Source: Lingula anatina
Taxonomy: Eukaryota > Brachiopoda > Lingulata > Lingulida > Lingulidae
DNA: 64,000 nt
Assembly (NCBI RefSeq): GCF_001039355.2
Contig: NW_019775649.1
Location: forward strand, 70,729-134,728
Direction of reading: 5' to 3'
Shown: positions 47,601 through 59,096 of the stretch, piece by piece
Position numbering within the stretch: the first letter of the stretch is position 1
Layout: each line of letters begins with the position of its first letter
The notes under the pieces: generated by a model
Seen by the model: the letters and a program-made list of their open reading frames with translations, nothing else
Told to the model about the DNA's origin: nothing
The model's database searches: none
Position numbers and translations under genes: made by a program

Positions 47601-49925
47601 ACACATTTTCCAGCTCTTGAGTTTTATTCATCACTTCTGTCAGTTTGATATCAGCTGGAGCATCATTTTTTGTGGATAGTGTATCCTTTGCTGTGTATGG
47701 AATTATATGATCATTGTGATATGCCTCACTATGGTCAGAATTTCCAGTCAAAGCATGATTTAGACATTCAATTCTCAACATCTTGCTTTTTGTGCACCCC
47801 TTACTGATTTTAGGGTTCACGATGCCCTTGGGTTTCCAGACATCTTCACTGTATGCATATTTTGTCTGCTGAACCAACTCACTGCATGGTATTTCAGTGG
47901 TCTTTCTAACACACTCTTTGTCAATGTGATCCAACACAGCTTGTGAGGAGTCACAAGTCTGATCTTTGACTGATTCCTCGGTTGTGGGGAAGGTTTTTGA
48001 AGTGCATTCCTGTGCTGTCCCTATTGAGATCCCATGTGTCCTTGCAATATCCTCAAAGACAGACTTCTGCTGCAGAGACTCGGGGATAATACAGTCACGG
48101 TCATCTGAAATTTAAGCAAACTGTCACATCAGAATCTATGTGTAACAATTAATTATAACAAACATTTAATGATACATAGCCCTGGTCATTGGCTTAGTGT
48201 TTTCATAAGCTTTCCATTTCTTCCAAATTAGTTGTTGGAAGAATTTACAAAATGACCGTTTTATTACAAAACAGGAACTGGTACAAGGACACTTAGTTAT
48301 TTTAACACAATTTACGGTCTGAATTTAGCTATCAGGTACTTGACCTATTTCATCCAGTGAATCTCTGTCATGCATTGGTATCTCTATTAAATCGTTTTTG
48401 CAATTCTCATTTATATTTCCAACCGTTTCCTCCTTGGTGATCCTGCAAAAGCATTAAAAATGTAAAATAACCAATTTTTAATAGCTAAGGCTTGTTATCA
48501 AAAACTGTATTTGCACATCACTCAAAATTTGAGAATATTCCATAAAGTCTCATTACTGATTAAACTAACCATTAACTATGTACAGAAAAGCATTCAGAGA
48601 GGACAGACCTCTGCCAATGGAGTAAAATTCTTATTATTAATTAATTAATCAACTAAAAATAGGTCAACACCAAATGTTAATTAATTGTAGGTTAGCACAT
48701 TTCTGACCTATCGCAAAAATTACATCAAAATCCATTCAGAACTTTTTCGGGTACTGATAGGCTCTTAACTAATATACCAACACACAAAAACATAACTTCT
48801 ACCATTTTCCAGCAGTTCTATTCATTTTGTACATACTTTTCACTCCCTGAAATTGTTTTATCCTCAGCTGGTGCTCCACGCTGGCGTAAATACAGAAAGC
48901 CATTCTCCAAATACAGGGATGGGAATGTGGACAAAAATTCTTTCAAAGTTCCATGAGACATGATAAATCTGCGCTCATGTGGGCTAAGATTCATGAAGAC
49001 ATTTAGAAGTTTTTCACTGTTCACCTCTTGAGGCCCATAGGTTTTTAAAACTTCCAAGAATTTCCTTAAAATGAAAATCAAATTAATAATTTTATATCAA
49101 CTTCTGCAATGCCTCTACTAAACAAATTAATAATTTTATATTAGCTACTGCAATGCATCTACTTTTGTATTCAAGGTCCCACCTGGTTCTGAGAGGCTGA
49201 TTAACATTAACATAAAAATCTGAATATTAATTAGAAGATGAAGCAAAATGCTTTCAAATCCATTTCAAATTCTCTCGCTTGACTTACCAGAACAACTTCT
49301 CAGACAAATCAGGTTTTGTTTCTGCATACTCTGGTATTGGTTCCAAAGCTGTCTTACAGACTTGAGCACCAGTAGGTCTTGGCATCTGTTCCTGCTTTTG
49401 TATCAGTGTGGGAGTAACATTACCTTGCCTAGTATACAGTCTTTCTCTACCCAATTGCTCTGTCTTGACAGCTTGCTTTGGTGGTGGAGACGTTAGGTGT
49501 AACAAGTATGGTTCAACAGGGCATCCTGACACTGACCACGTTCCTAATGTTGCACCAGAATTGCTATTGGATGGCAGATATCCAGAGCTGTCCAGAGTTT
49601 GGCTGCAAGGGACTACAGGATACTGTCCATAAAACAGGGTAGCACCCTGTGTTGCAGCCTCTGCAGGAATTGCATAATTCATGGCTGGCGATGGAACTAT
49701 AGGAGCTACAACAGATGCCTGCACAGCTGCTCCAGTATGTGCCCAAGAACCCTGATGATACTGTCCTACTGGTGCTTGGGGCAGTGCTGGGAGATATTGT
49801 TGTAAACTCCGGGACTGTGGTGATGAACATGGTGGCAGGAAGTACTGATTGGAATTTGAGGTAGCATCTGAAGAAGTTGGGTGGTAGTATCCAGACGCAT
49901 GCTGCTGGGAGGGATAAGGGAACAT
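33233..49925 (-). CDS. DZIP3/TTC3-family RING E3 ubiquitin ligase with two CCCH zinc fingers
   Basis: Eighteen coding exons, all in phase, give about 2106 aa: 49925-49288, 49064-48837, 48442-48345, 48104-46546, 46263-46175, 45948-45876, 45626-45510, 45173-44744, 44456-44392, 44188-42489, 42222-41801, 41596-41487, 41124-40985, 35331-35205, 34893-34684, 34401-34279, 33776-33684 and 33331-33233. The order is a Pro/Gln/Ser-rich N-terminus, a small helical domain (residues 213-288), a long low-complexity region, a coiled-coil-like segment (842-934), further Ser/Gln-rich sequence, two CCCH fingers (C-x8-C-x5-C-x3-H, then C-x8-C-x4-C-x3-H, about 1945-2010), an acidic Asp run, and a C-terminal RING-H2. 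The end CPTCRSLALLPEEFP closely resembles human DZIP3 (RNA-binding ligase) and TTC3. RNA binding is inferred from the CCCH pair. The start follows an in-frame stop. Exons 8-13 also occur at 35617-40427 as the other haplotype. Confidence 0.82.
33435..33460. repeat. TA microsatellite
   Basis: Uninterrupted TA dinucleotides in the intron between the two RING exons. Confidence 0.85.
36941..37559. mobile_element. TTAA-flanked MITE (family T), polymorphic insertion
   Basis: The element lies between TTAA at 36937-36940 and TTAA at 37560-37563. Its ends are AGCAATAATAACTCTTCC and, reverse complemented, AGTCATAATAACTCTTCG. The corresponding position in the other haplotype block has a single TTAA (42323-42326) with directly abutting flanks, so both filled and empty sites are visible. 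The right part matches the elements at 5618-5954 and 13870-16306. An 18-bp palindrome core lies at 37396-37413. It sits in an intron of the ligase gene. No transposase is encoded. Confidence 0.9.
39868..39907. repeat. CA microsatellite, haplotype A
   Basis: An interrupted CA repeat (a GAAA break) just downstream of ligase exon 8 on the minus strand. The counterpart at 44631-44674 is pure and slightly longer. Confidence 0.85.
40703..45443. repeat. Haplotype B block of the ligase gene
   Basis: This is the second copy of the 35339-40701 segment, and it continues into unique upstream exons after 45443. It was used for the gene model because its left-hand exons connect to the unique upstream part without a break. 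It lacks the 619-bp mobile element and the 6-residue insertion of the other block. Confidence 0.88.
44631..44674. repeat. CA microsatellite, haplotype B
   Basis: A perfect CA array at the position of the interrupted repeat at 39868-39907. Confidence 0.9.
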
Positions 49926-51318
49926 GGCAAATTTGGCCCCTTACAACTGGTCAGCATTGGCAGATGATGCTAAAATAAAATACATATATAACTATCATAC
50001 AGTAACTGTACTATGTGAAAACTTAATAGTTGGAACTGACTTAATTAAGATGTTGGTTTTCTCTTGTGGGGTAATCCCATTTTCCACACTTACTCGGATC
50101 TCTAAATATTATGAAGCTATAAAGGTATTACTATGGAGCAAAACCTGAGATGTTCATTTTATTTCTGAAACACAGGCTAAATACAAAATAAATTTTCAAA
50201 GACAGAAGTTCACATTATTTCCGTTTATTCTGAACAGATTAATATAATTCACCCAGAGAAAGGTTACATACACTAACATCCTTCAAATTTCTCAGTAATA
50301 CTATTATCAATTAGTATTAGTAATATTTTTTAAAGGATAAATACAGTATGTTTCAAATAAGAAAAATTAAATTTTTTGTTTTATTATTATTACTACCAAA
50401 TTTCAGTATGCCTGAGATGCAATATATCATGGTGCAATATATCATGTTTATCACAAAAGCAAAGCACTAAAACGGAACATATGCTGACACGATGGCACCG
50501 CACCGGATTCAGGTACAGGTACAATTGCCACTGGAATTTAGCAAATCTCGGCACAATAGCACCGAAACTTAAGACTATCGACACGCAGCACTTGGAACCT
50601 GTGGTTATTACTAAAACTGAAACATCAAACATAATTGAAAATGTCATGTTACCGACTTAAAAAATGAACACAAAGAGTTGAAAACGAGGACACTTTATTT
50701 ACAGGTCGTAATAAAAATATTAATGAAGTATTCTGTTACGTTCCTTTAAATAAATGATAACTGTATTTTACTTAACACTTTCCGTTTGCAACAGCTACGA
50801 TACATAAAAGAGTTTTGCCAAATATCTCCAAGCGTCTCACTGCAGATGAACAGACAGACAACATTCGCCACAATTTTTCATGCAGGGCGGGTTCAATGCA
50901 AGACAAGCTACAGAACATCATTCAAGTTTTAGCGCATATACTGTTTTATAATTATTTTAGAAGACACGCAATGAATCGATTTTATCGTAGCTCTATAGCA
51001 TTTATAGACACAGATTCATCGTTCGATTATGTTGTGTATCTGACAGTGTTTTGTTGTTTATTAATAGAATTATCGTTTAGACGCATCTTCATAGAGCGAC
51101 ATCTTTTGAGATCCACAGACAGCGTTGGTGGCATAGTGGCTTCAGCATTTAAGGTATAACTTAATTGCATTCATATTACTGAACTGTGGCATATGAAGCA
51201 GATGAAAATGGCTCACCTATAGCCCCTAGACGAATAGGAATAATTCACCAGCTCACCCAATTTACACTTTGTCTGGTGTGCGAGGTATTTGTTTCGCTTT
51301 GAGCTGTAGTCGAAAAAC
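49926..51318. other. Divergent intergenic region, ligase and KH-Kelch genes
   Basis: The ligase coding exon begins downstream of an acceptor (TATTTTAG ending near 49970), so its 5'-UTR exon and promoter lie further right in this stretch. The KH-Kelch start codon is at 51319. No coding exon is supported; open frames near 50376-50660 and 50815-51159 show no recognisable similarity. Confidence 0.5.
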
Positions 51319-51836
51319 ATGGCAGAAGGTTCTTCACAAGCATCTCGAGATGCGAAAAAGTTAGATGAACTTGTCTCCGAAATAACAGTCCTTGAGAACT
51401 TGGTAGAGGATTTGGATATTCCGCGGGAGGCATTTAAGCATTCATTTTCCTTGATTGATGCAGGTAAGCATCTCTGATACAGCAACTCTAACTAAAACCT
51501 AAGTTGAAACTTCGGTACTTTTGTATTTACAGGAAGAGCCATTGGTTGATTAAATTAAATGAGTAGATGGTATTTTTTTAAAATTGTAAGCTAAATTGAA
51601 ATGAATATCTAATATATAATATATAACTTATCTGTGCATATTTACTAGTAGTCGGTTTGAGCCTGAGGTCCACTATGAAGTTATATGTTGGTGTTTGTTG
51701 AAAATGGCTTCGCCTATTTCAGTTTTTTTAATTTTGCTTGAATTACTTCATTTATTCTTTGAAGACAAAATACCTTTTTAGTCATACACTATTCACGCAA
51801 AATAAGGTAAAGTTTATTACTTTAGTTGGTGGTTTG

Positions 51837-51889
<53 letters not shown>

Positions 51890-54800
51890 ATGTATTTCTC
51901 CTTTTCTTTTCAGAACTCACTAGACTTAACCCAAGTGTGCAGTCATCAGTTAATCTACACATACCTGGTGTTCAAGTGAAGAAGCAGTCACCTCAGTGGA
52001 AAAGTGGTGGTGTTGCTCGGCTATCAGCCACACTGTATCTGCCTGTGAAGCAATATCCAAATGTAACTACTGACATATTTTCCTTGATTAAGTCTTGAAA
52101 TGGAATGTTTCTTTAAATCTTTGGTCACGCATTTTATGAGTTTTATAATTTTTGAACATCTTAGTGCCCTTTTATCACAATTTAGTTTGATATTGAAAGA
52201 AAATAATCGTATATATTTTGTTTCAGTATTTCAGGGCTTTCACCCACATTACAAAATACTAGTTATGTGTCAGTTGTAATAGTAATAATAATGACTTTAA
52301 CTGCATTACAGCATTACTGCATAACAATAATTATAATAATAACAACAATAATCGGAGTGGAGTGTAAGTGCTGGTGGTACTCATTGTTTTAGTCCCGACC
52401 AATCTTGTACATGTACAGTCCCTATTGGCTCCGCAGATACAAGTCACCATTACCCCATCTTCTCCTAGACTACAAGTACAAAAGCCTGTGTCCCCATCTC
52501 TTGGAATTAGGTCACATACAATCTCAACTTGTATTATTATTGTTGTTGTTGTTGTTGTTGTTTATATCTGCTTTCCACAAGTATTGAAAGGATGTTTATT
52601 AATACTTTTTATGTACAGACACAGATGTGTNTTTTTATTGATTTATAGAACAGTTTTATTATAATTGAAAACTGAAACCTTCAGTTATTGCCCAGCAAAA
52701 TAATTATTTTGCTCTCTTGAGTTAATGATTATGAGAAATTGTTGTAATTTTTTTTACAGAAAAACTTGATTGGACGCTTAATAGGCAGAAAAGGTACAAC
52801 AATCAACAGAATTCAGCGTGAAACCCTCTGTAGTATCACTCTTAAGGGGCATGGAGTAAGGAAACCATTTGGTAGTAGTCAACCACAGAAACCTTCTTTT
52901 TTAAGTGTGAGTGAGGCTGTCCTTATTTATTTTTGGTATTTATTAATGATATTATTGGTGAAGGTTTTTGATGATTAATACATTTTTGCTTGCTAAGGTC
53001 AGTCATTAGTAGTTTTTTATCCATTTGGCATTTTGTGGTTTTGGCAGTAAAAAATTTGTAAAGTAGAAAATTAAACCATTAATATCTGCACCATTTAGTT
53101 GTTTATCTTCCCCTAGGTAAAACTTTCTTCCTCACATTTAAGAAAAAAGACACAGTTACATTCCCTCCTATCTTGATTTATTACAAATGGAGAAAGTAGC
53201 ACAATGCACCATTTTGCCCACTTTAGCTTTTTGGTAGACAGCTTGATAGTGCTGAAGTGACTGAAGAAGGAGATGATGAAGATCCTCATGTGATCATTAC
53301 CACAAGTTACATAGGGGAAGATGCTCACCGTCACCTCCTCCAAGCAGTCATAGCTGTGAAGAATGCAGTCTTACCAGAGGTATATTGCACAGTTGTCTGT
53401 TTATTAACTAATAACAACTTAACATTGCAAATTGTATACATGTACCGAGAAGCTATTGGTTTTTTTTAGTGATATGTAGCATCAGCTATAACATGTATTT
53501 GATTTGCATGGGGACTGTTGTATCTTTATTACTGCAAAATGGTTAGTTTTTAAGTACTCTTAATTTGGCAAAGGAGCATTAACCCACAGGGATTTTTTTT
53601 AAAAGGTAGTCATCTGCATATCTTTACTAAGACTCTGTAAAGAGACATTATGGATATAAATTCTAAATTTCAGTTTCCCCCAGATGCAGACTGTTGGACC
53701 AGTATGGCGCAAGCTACAGATGAAGAAGAAAAAGAAGAAGAAGATGGCACAGCAGAAACTTCTGTGGACTCCAATACAGGGGGAAATGATTCTAGCTCGT
53801 CTATGTTTCATTTTAGTGAAGATGTTAAGCAAGTGTCTACAAAATTGTATGAGAATTGGAAGAAGAACATTCTTTGTGATGTCACCCTTGTTGTCGAAGG
53901 TTTGCGTATTTCAGCCCACACCATAGTCTTAGCTGCCATGTCTCCATATTTTGAAGCCTTATTTACTTCAGAGTTGTATAACAAAAATGAAGCAGAGATA
54001 GACCTGCATGGACTTGATGCCCAGGCAGTGAAAATTCTAGTTGAATATGCATACACCAGAAAACTCAAGATAGGTGCAGGCAATGTTGAAAGTCTCCTAG
54101 CTGCTGCTTCCTTCCTGCAGCTCCACTCTCTGAAGGAGGCCTGTGCCCTGTTCATGCAGAATGAGCTGGGTCCCCACAATTGCCTTGGTGTGCTGGAATT
54201 TGCCAAACTCCATGACTGTACAAGTCTGTACAAAGCTGCTGAGGAAATCCTGCAGTCCAGGTGCCAGGAGGTGTTGCAGGAGGAAGAGTTTCTCGTCCAT
54301 GCCTCGGTGGACAGGATGCGCCACCTTTTGGAGACTTATTCTCACCAGAGTTGCCAAGTGAAACCAGAGATCCTCCATGCAGTGGTGCAGTGGATAGAAT
54401 CAGATATGACAGACCATATACAGTATACTCAGGAATTTCTTACACTTGCAGGTATCAAAGCAATGACACCTAAGAGTCTGGAGGCTTTTTATGATGATCA
54501 CCCTTTGTTGGCAGCTACTGAAGTGTACCAGTCACTGGATACTTCTCTTAGGGATATGCATGCACAAGGACTAAGCACTAGGGACACTTCACAAAGCAAT
54601 GAAGTGATAAACGCTGTAATCCAAGGGGAGTGGTTTTCCAATAGAAAGATATACGACATCCAACCCAACTTGCGGATTGGAAGTGCCACTTTCAGAAACA
54701 GTCCCACTTTCAGTAGTTTGTTTCCGGATGTACAACACAAACCCTTGAATTCCAGCAGGCTTCTGTCCACATTTACCCTCCACAATGACAACATATACTT

Positions 54801-56961
54801 TGCTGGGGGGACCAGAGACACTGATACATACAAGAACAATTGGAAAGGGGCATTTTGTAAGGATCCTAATTCCGGTCGGAGCCTCAGAATACTCCATGCA
54901 GGTGGTTCGGACAACATAACACTGGAGCAGCCTAAAGTGGATGCTGGGGCTGCTGTTTTGAATGACAGATTGTATATTGTTGGGGGTGCTTTACCAGTAA
55001 GTACTTGCCGCTCCTATGGTTACCATACCAAACGGGTGTTATACATGCCAGAATTGGTGGAAGCTGTGGATATGAACTTGGGTCAGGTTCTCTCTGATGT
55101 CCCAGCCTTGATGACTCCCAGGAGCTGTGCCAGAGCTGCTGCATTGAATGGCAGGCTTTATGTTGTTGGTGGAAGTCAGCTTCTTGTGGAGGAAAATCCT
55201 GACACCACGGGTGAGTAATTGGTGTAGTGTTAATGAAGAAAAAATGCTTTATACAAAGATTTACACAAATTAGGGGAGTGGGAGTGGAAAAGGGAAGGAA
55301 AGTTGAGCTCAGTGTTAACCTTTTGTACACGAACAGATGTAACATGAATTTTTAAGATCTTTGATTTATTTTACAGTTCAAAAAGGTAACATGTCTCACA
55401 GGAGGGCTGTATTTGCCGCCCCCACAGTTGTGACAGCAACAGCGATGTCCCTGAACCAGGCTGAGGCTTATGATCCCAGGGAAGGCAAGTGGACAGCTGT
55501 CTCTTCCCTTGACAAGCCCCGACGTGGACACGGGCTCCTGATGTACGATGAGTGTTTGTTTGCAGCTGGAGGGTACGATGATCACAGAATACTGAATAGC
55601 GTGGAATGCTATGAACCTAGGATGGATAGGTGGGTAACATGAACATTTTATGTGGGATACTTAACATGGTATTTAGCAATGGCAGGAATAAAAGCTTTCT
55701 TTTTACCACCAAAAGAAGCCTTCCTGTAAGAAATAGAGCTCTTTTGTTCTTAAGCAATGCAAGTTACACTAACAGAAATGATAAGAACCCAAAAATTAAT
55801 AAGAAGAAATATACTTATTTAAGTCATAACTATCATCAAAGCAAAAGTATACTCTTATCCTTNAAAAAATTAGGGGAGTGGGAGTGGAAAAGGGAAGGAA
55901 AGTTGAGCTCAGTGTTAACCTTTTGTACACGAACAGATGTAACATGAATTTTTAAGATCTTTGATTTATTTTACAGTTCAAAAAGGTAACATGTCTCACA
56001 GGAGGGCTGTATTTGCCGCCCCCACAGTTGTGACAGCAACAGCCATGTCCCTGAACCAGGCTGAGGCTTATGATCCCAGGGAAGGCAAGTGGACAGCCGT
56101 CTCTTCACTCGACAAGCCCCGACGTGGACACGGACTCCTGATGTACGATGAGTGTTTGTTTGCAGCTGGAGGGTACGATGACCACAGAATACTGAATAGC
56201 GTGGAATGCTATGAACCTAGGATGGATAGGTGGGTAACATGAACGTTTTATGTGGGACACTTAACATGGTATTTAGCAATGGCAGGAATAAAAGCTTTCT
56301 TTTTAACACCAAAAGAAGCCTTCCTGTAAGATATAGAGCTCTTTTGTTCTTAAGCAATGCAAGTTACACTAACAGAAATGATAAGAAACCAAAAATTAAT
56401 AAGAAGAAATATACTTATTTAAGTCATAACTATCATCAGAGCAAAAGGATACTCTTATCCTTCTATTTTTTACCTCTCAGATGGATGGCAGTTCCCAGTA
56501 TGAACTATGAGAGACTAGGTGTAGCTTTGACCACATACAATAACCTGCTGTGTGCTGTGGGAGGCGTCCCAAGTGTGGAGTACTTCAGCGATAGAGTGGG
56601 CAGCTGTAGTCCCAGGAAACTTGGATTTCCTAGTCTTGAGCTCTATGACCCATGGACAAAGACTTGGACGAACTTGCACTGCTATGATCGGTTTGTAGAG
56701 ACATACATAACTTCTGCCATCAGTGCACACAAAGAAATGAAACTGAAAACCAGGAAACCAGTGCCACCAGTTAAGAAATCACCAGGTCCTTTCAGGAATG
56801 GGAGAGAGACCATAGACATACCACATCTAGACTTATCTCGTGGAAGGTTTTTTAGCAGCAGATACTCTGATGAATCAGATTTTGATTACGAGGATGAATA
56901 CGAGTACTTGATGAACATGGCAGATTTAGATTACAACTCTGATGATCCTTATATATTTTAA
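51319..56961 (+). CDS. STAR-like KH domain fused to BTB-BACK-Kelch protein
   Basis: Seven coding exons, all in phase, give 949 aa: 51319-51463, 51914-52062, 52760-52906, 53242-53379, 53674-55210, one copy of 55377-55629 (or 55977-56229), and 56481-56961. Residues 1-60 resemble a QUA1 helix. Residues 88-193 form a KH domain of the Sam68/STAR type (LPVKQYPN, then LIGRLIGRKGTTINRIQRET, where GRKG is the GxxG loop), which binds RNA. After an acidic linker come BTB (about 244-355; CDVTLVVEG, AAMSPYFEALFTSEL), BACK (about 360-460) and Kelch repeats with double glycines (FAGGT, IVGGA, VVGGS, AAGGY, AVGGV), then an Asp/Glu/Tyr-rich tail. BTB-BACK-Kelch proteins usually serve as Cullin-3 substrate adaptors. 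An ATG at 53650 could start a Kelch-only isoform. Confidence 0.75.
51839..51887. repeat. TG microsatellite
   Basis: A pure TG array in intron 1 of the KH-Kelch gene, ending about 25 bases before the exon 2 acceptor. Confidence 0.9.
52540..52562. repeat. GTT microsatellite
   Basis: A short TTG/GTT array in the KH-Kelch intron 2. A single N at 52631 lies nearby with no visible duplication around it. Confidence 0.8.
55267..56463. repeat. Two-copy block around one Kelch exon
   Basis: The segment 55267-55862 is repeated at 55865-56463 after a single N at 55863. Both contain the same 253-bp Kelch exon with only silent changes. The exon starts in phase 1 and ends in phase 2, so including both in one transcript would shift the frame. 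Therefore only one copy can be used; the block is most likely an assembly join. Confidence 0.88.
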
Positions 56962-59096
56962 AATGATGCAGTCTGTGGCCAATTTTTTAAAAGCCTGCAG
57001 GCCCTTAGAGATACCATTGTCAAGGAATCAATTGATCAAAAGCAGAAATAGTGGCTTGTAACTGATAATATTCACACAATTTTATATGCTCTGCTTAAAT
57101 TTTAATGGCATTTGACGTGGTAGACCAGTGTTAATGTTGCAGACTGCTGATGTAGGAGTCCGCGTAACAGATGCAAGTGACTGGTTTGTTGGACTCTTGC
57201 AAATGATGGCACATGTTGTCTTTGTCCAACTAGAACAAGATGTAACCATGGATAGATTTTTTTCAGATAAATTAAGTACTGCAGATGAAGTAGGTGTATT
57301 TGTTAAAGTTGTCTATCAGGTATTACTCCAACAACGTAGATATTTGTAGTAAAACGAAACAATGTAGCCGTTGTTAAAGGGAAAGACATTCCACAGCTGG
57401 TGGAATTCGTAGTTTTAAACAGAAAGCTTACCTTATAACTGATGATTGGTGTTTAAAGTTACAAATGATGGAATGATACTAGTAAAAAAGAAGAATGTAA
57501 AGTTTATCACATTAAGAAGTAACATTTTTTTCTTTTCATTCAGGGAAACCATCTGAATGATGGGGAATTATCATATTGCAAAGACATTTAACATTTTGTA
57601 GTGATGTATTCCAAAATAAACCAGAATTTGAGTGTCTTATTACGTGTTTAAGTTTTGAAAATGGGATCCACTTTTTTCCAAGTCTACAATTTTTAATAAA
57701 TTGACAAAATGGGTCAATTTCTCGATTTTAGACCACTGCTACCAAGAAAAAAATTTAATAGTTACACAAGATGCTTTCTGTTTATACTCTTCCTCTTATA
57801 TTAGTTCACAAGCATAGCATGTGAACAAGGTTCCTGGATCAGTTGAAGCATATAAAAGGTTTAAAAAACGAAAAATTTAAATCATCCATGACATGACAAC
57901 ACTTTTGCTCAGCTATAAAAATTACAAGAGATTGGTATCTTTTCATTTGGATATAAGTAATTTAAATGCATGTTCACCTGGTTGCAAGGGTAATGTCGTG
58001 ATCAAGACTTGCAATCAAACAAAAATTTCACTTTTATAGATATATTTACAGACCTTATGCAGACTTCACAGAAGCATGCCTCCAATGAACAAAAAAAAAA
58101 AAAAAAAAAACTTAAAAGGTCAACCTCCCTTTGTCTCCAACTGGTAACAAAGGACCTTGAATATTATCATAGCAAACAGAAGAATACACTAGACTACCTT
58201 ACATACATTTATATAAAGTGAAATATGTTGAAACTTGCATTTTAACCAGAAGTAAAGGTATAATTTATAAATCTTTCATGTCACATGATTTTGATTGCAT
58301 ACATTACAGTACCTAATCTGAAAAAATACTATAGTGATATATACTAGTCTATTCAGATTAATTTAGCACGAAGGTTGTCATCATAAATAATGATCTGGCA
58401 CATGATTTAAAGCACAAGGGTATCCTGATTAATAATGGCTATCACACTGCCATAGAATCAGTCCAATATCAAAGGATTTCTATACAATGGGAGTGGTTTA
58501 AAATAATCTTAACCCAAAAAGACTGTGTGACTACAAAATATTGGTCCTTTCTCCATGGACCCAATTATAAAATATACTCGGTCCCAAAACGATTTGCGCT
58601 ATAATTCTCCAATAAAAACTTATTGCTTCTAAGTACAATTTTTGTTTGTTGTATTACAGAATGCTTCTTCAGTATAGACAGTTACTCGATGCCTAGAGTC
58701 CAGCTAGGCTTTGGCATGATGCTTGAGAAAATGTAAAACACAGGCCACATTTATAACTTACACCATTGGCTCCAAGTCCCATTCTGTAGCTGAATCTTTT
58801 ATTCTATGACTAGTTTTAAAATTTATACCATACAACTTGAAAAAGTTCTCATAAGAATTTAATTAGTTTTATTTCTGTATTCCATTGCGTATAATCTCCT
58901 TGACTTCCTAGTCTTCTGATCTACGTTTGTGACATTCGATACTGATTGTGGCAAAAATAGGTTTAAAATGCTTGGTGACATTTCTTAATAAACATGTTTG
59001 ACACAAACTCTGCAATAGGAGTAAATAGACATAAAATGACATGGCCACTGTGCACATCTTGTTTTGTGATTTCATCTGCCCCATTACAGCTGAATG
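56962..59096. other. Convergent 3' region, KH-Kelch gene and LARGE
   Basis: It contains the 3'-UTR of the KH-Kelch gene, with an AATAAA at 57615-57620, and then that of LARGE from the other strand. An A run lies at 58090-58110. No further coding exon is supported. Confidence 0.55.

Noticed and set aside
50376-51159. Open frames between the ligase and the KH-Kelch gene
   Set aside because: No similarity or splice support; probably promoter and UTR sequence.
55377-56229. Two mutually exclusive Kelch exons
   Set aside because: The encoded peptides are identical, introns are equally conserved, and a lone N separates the copies.
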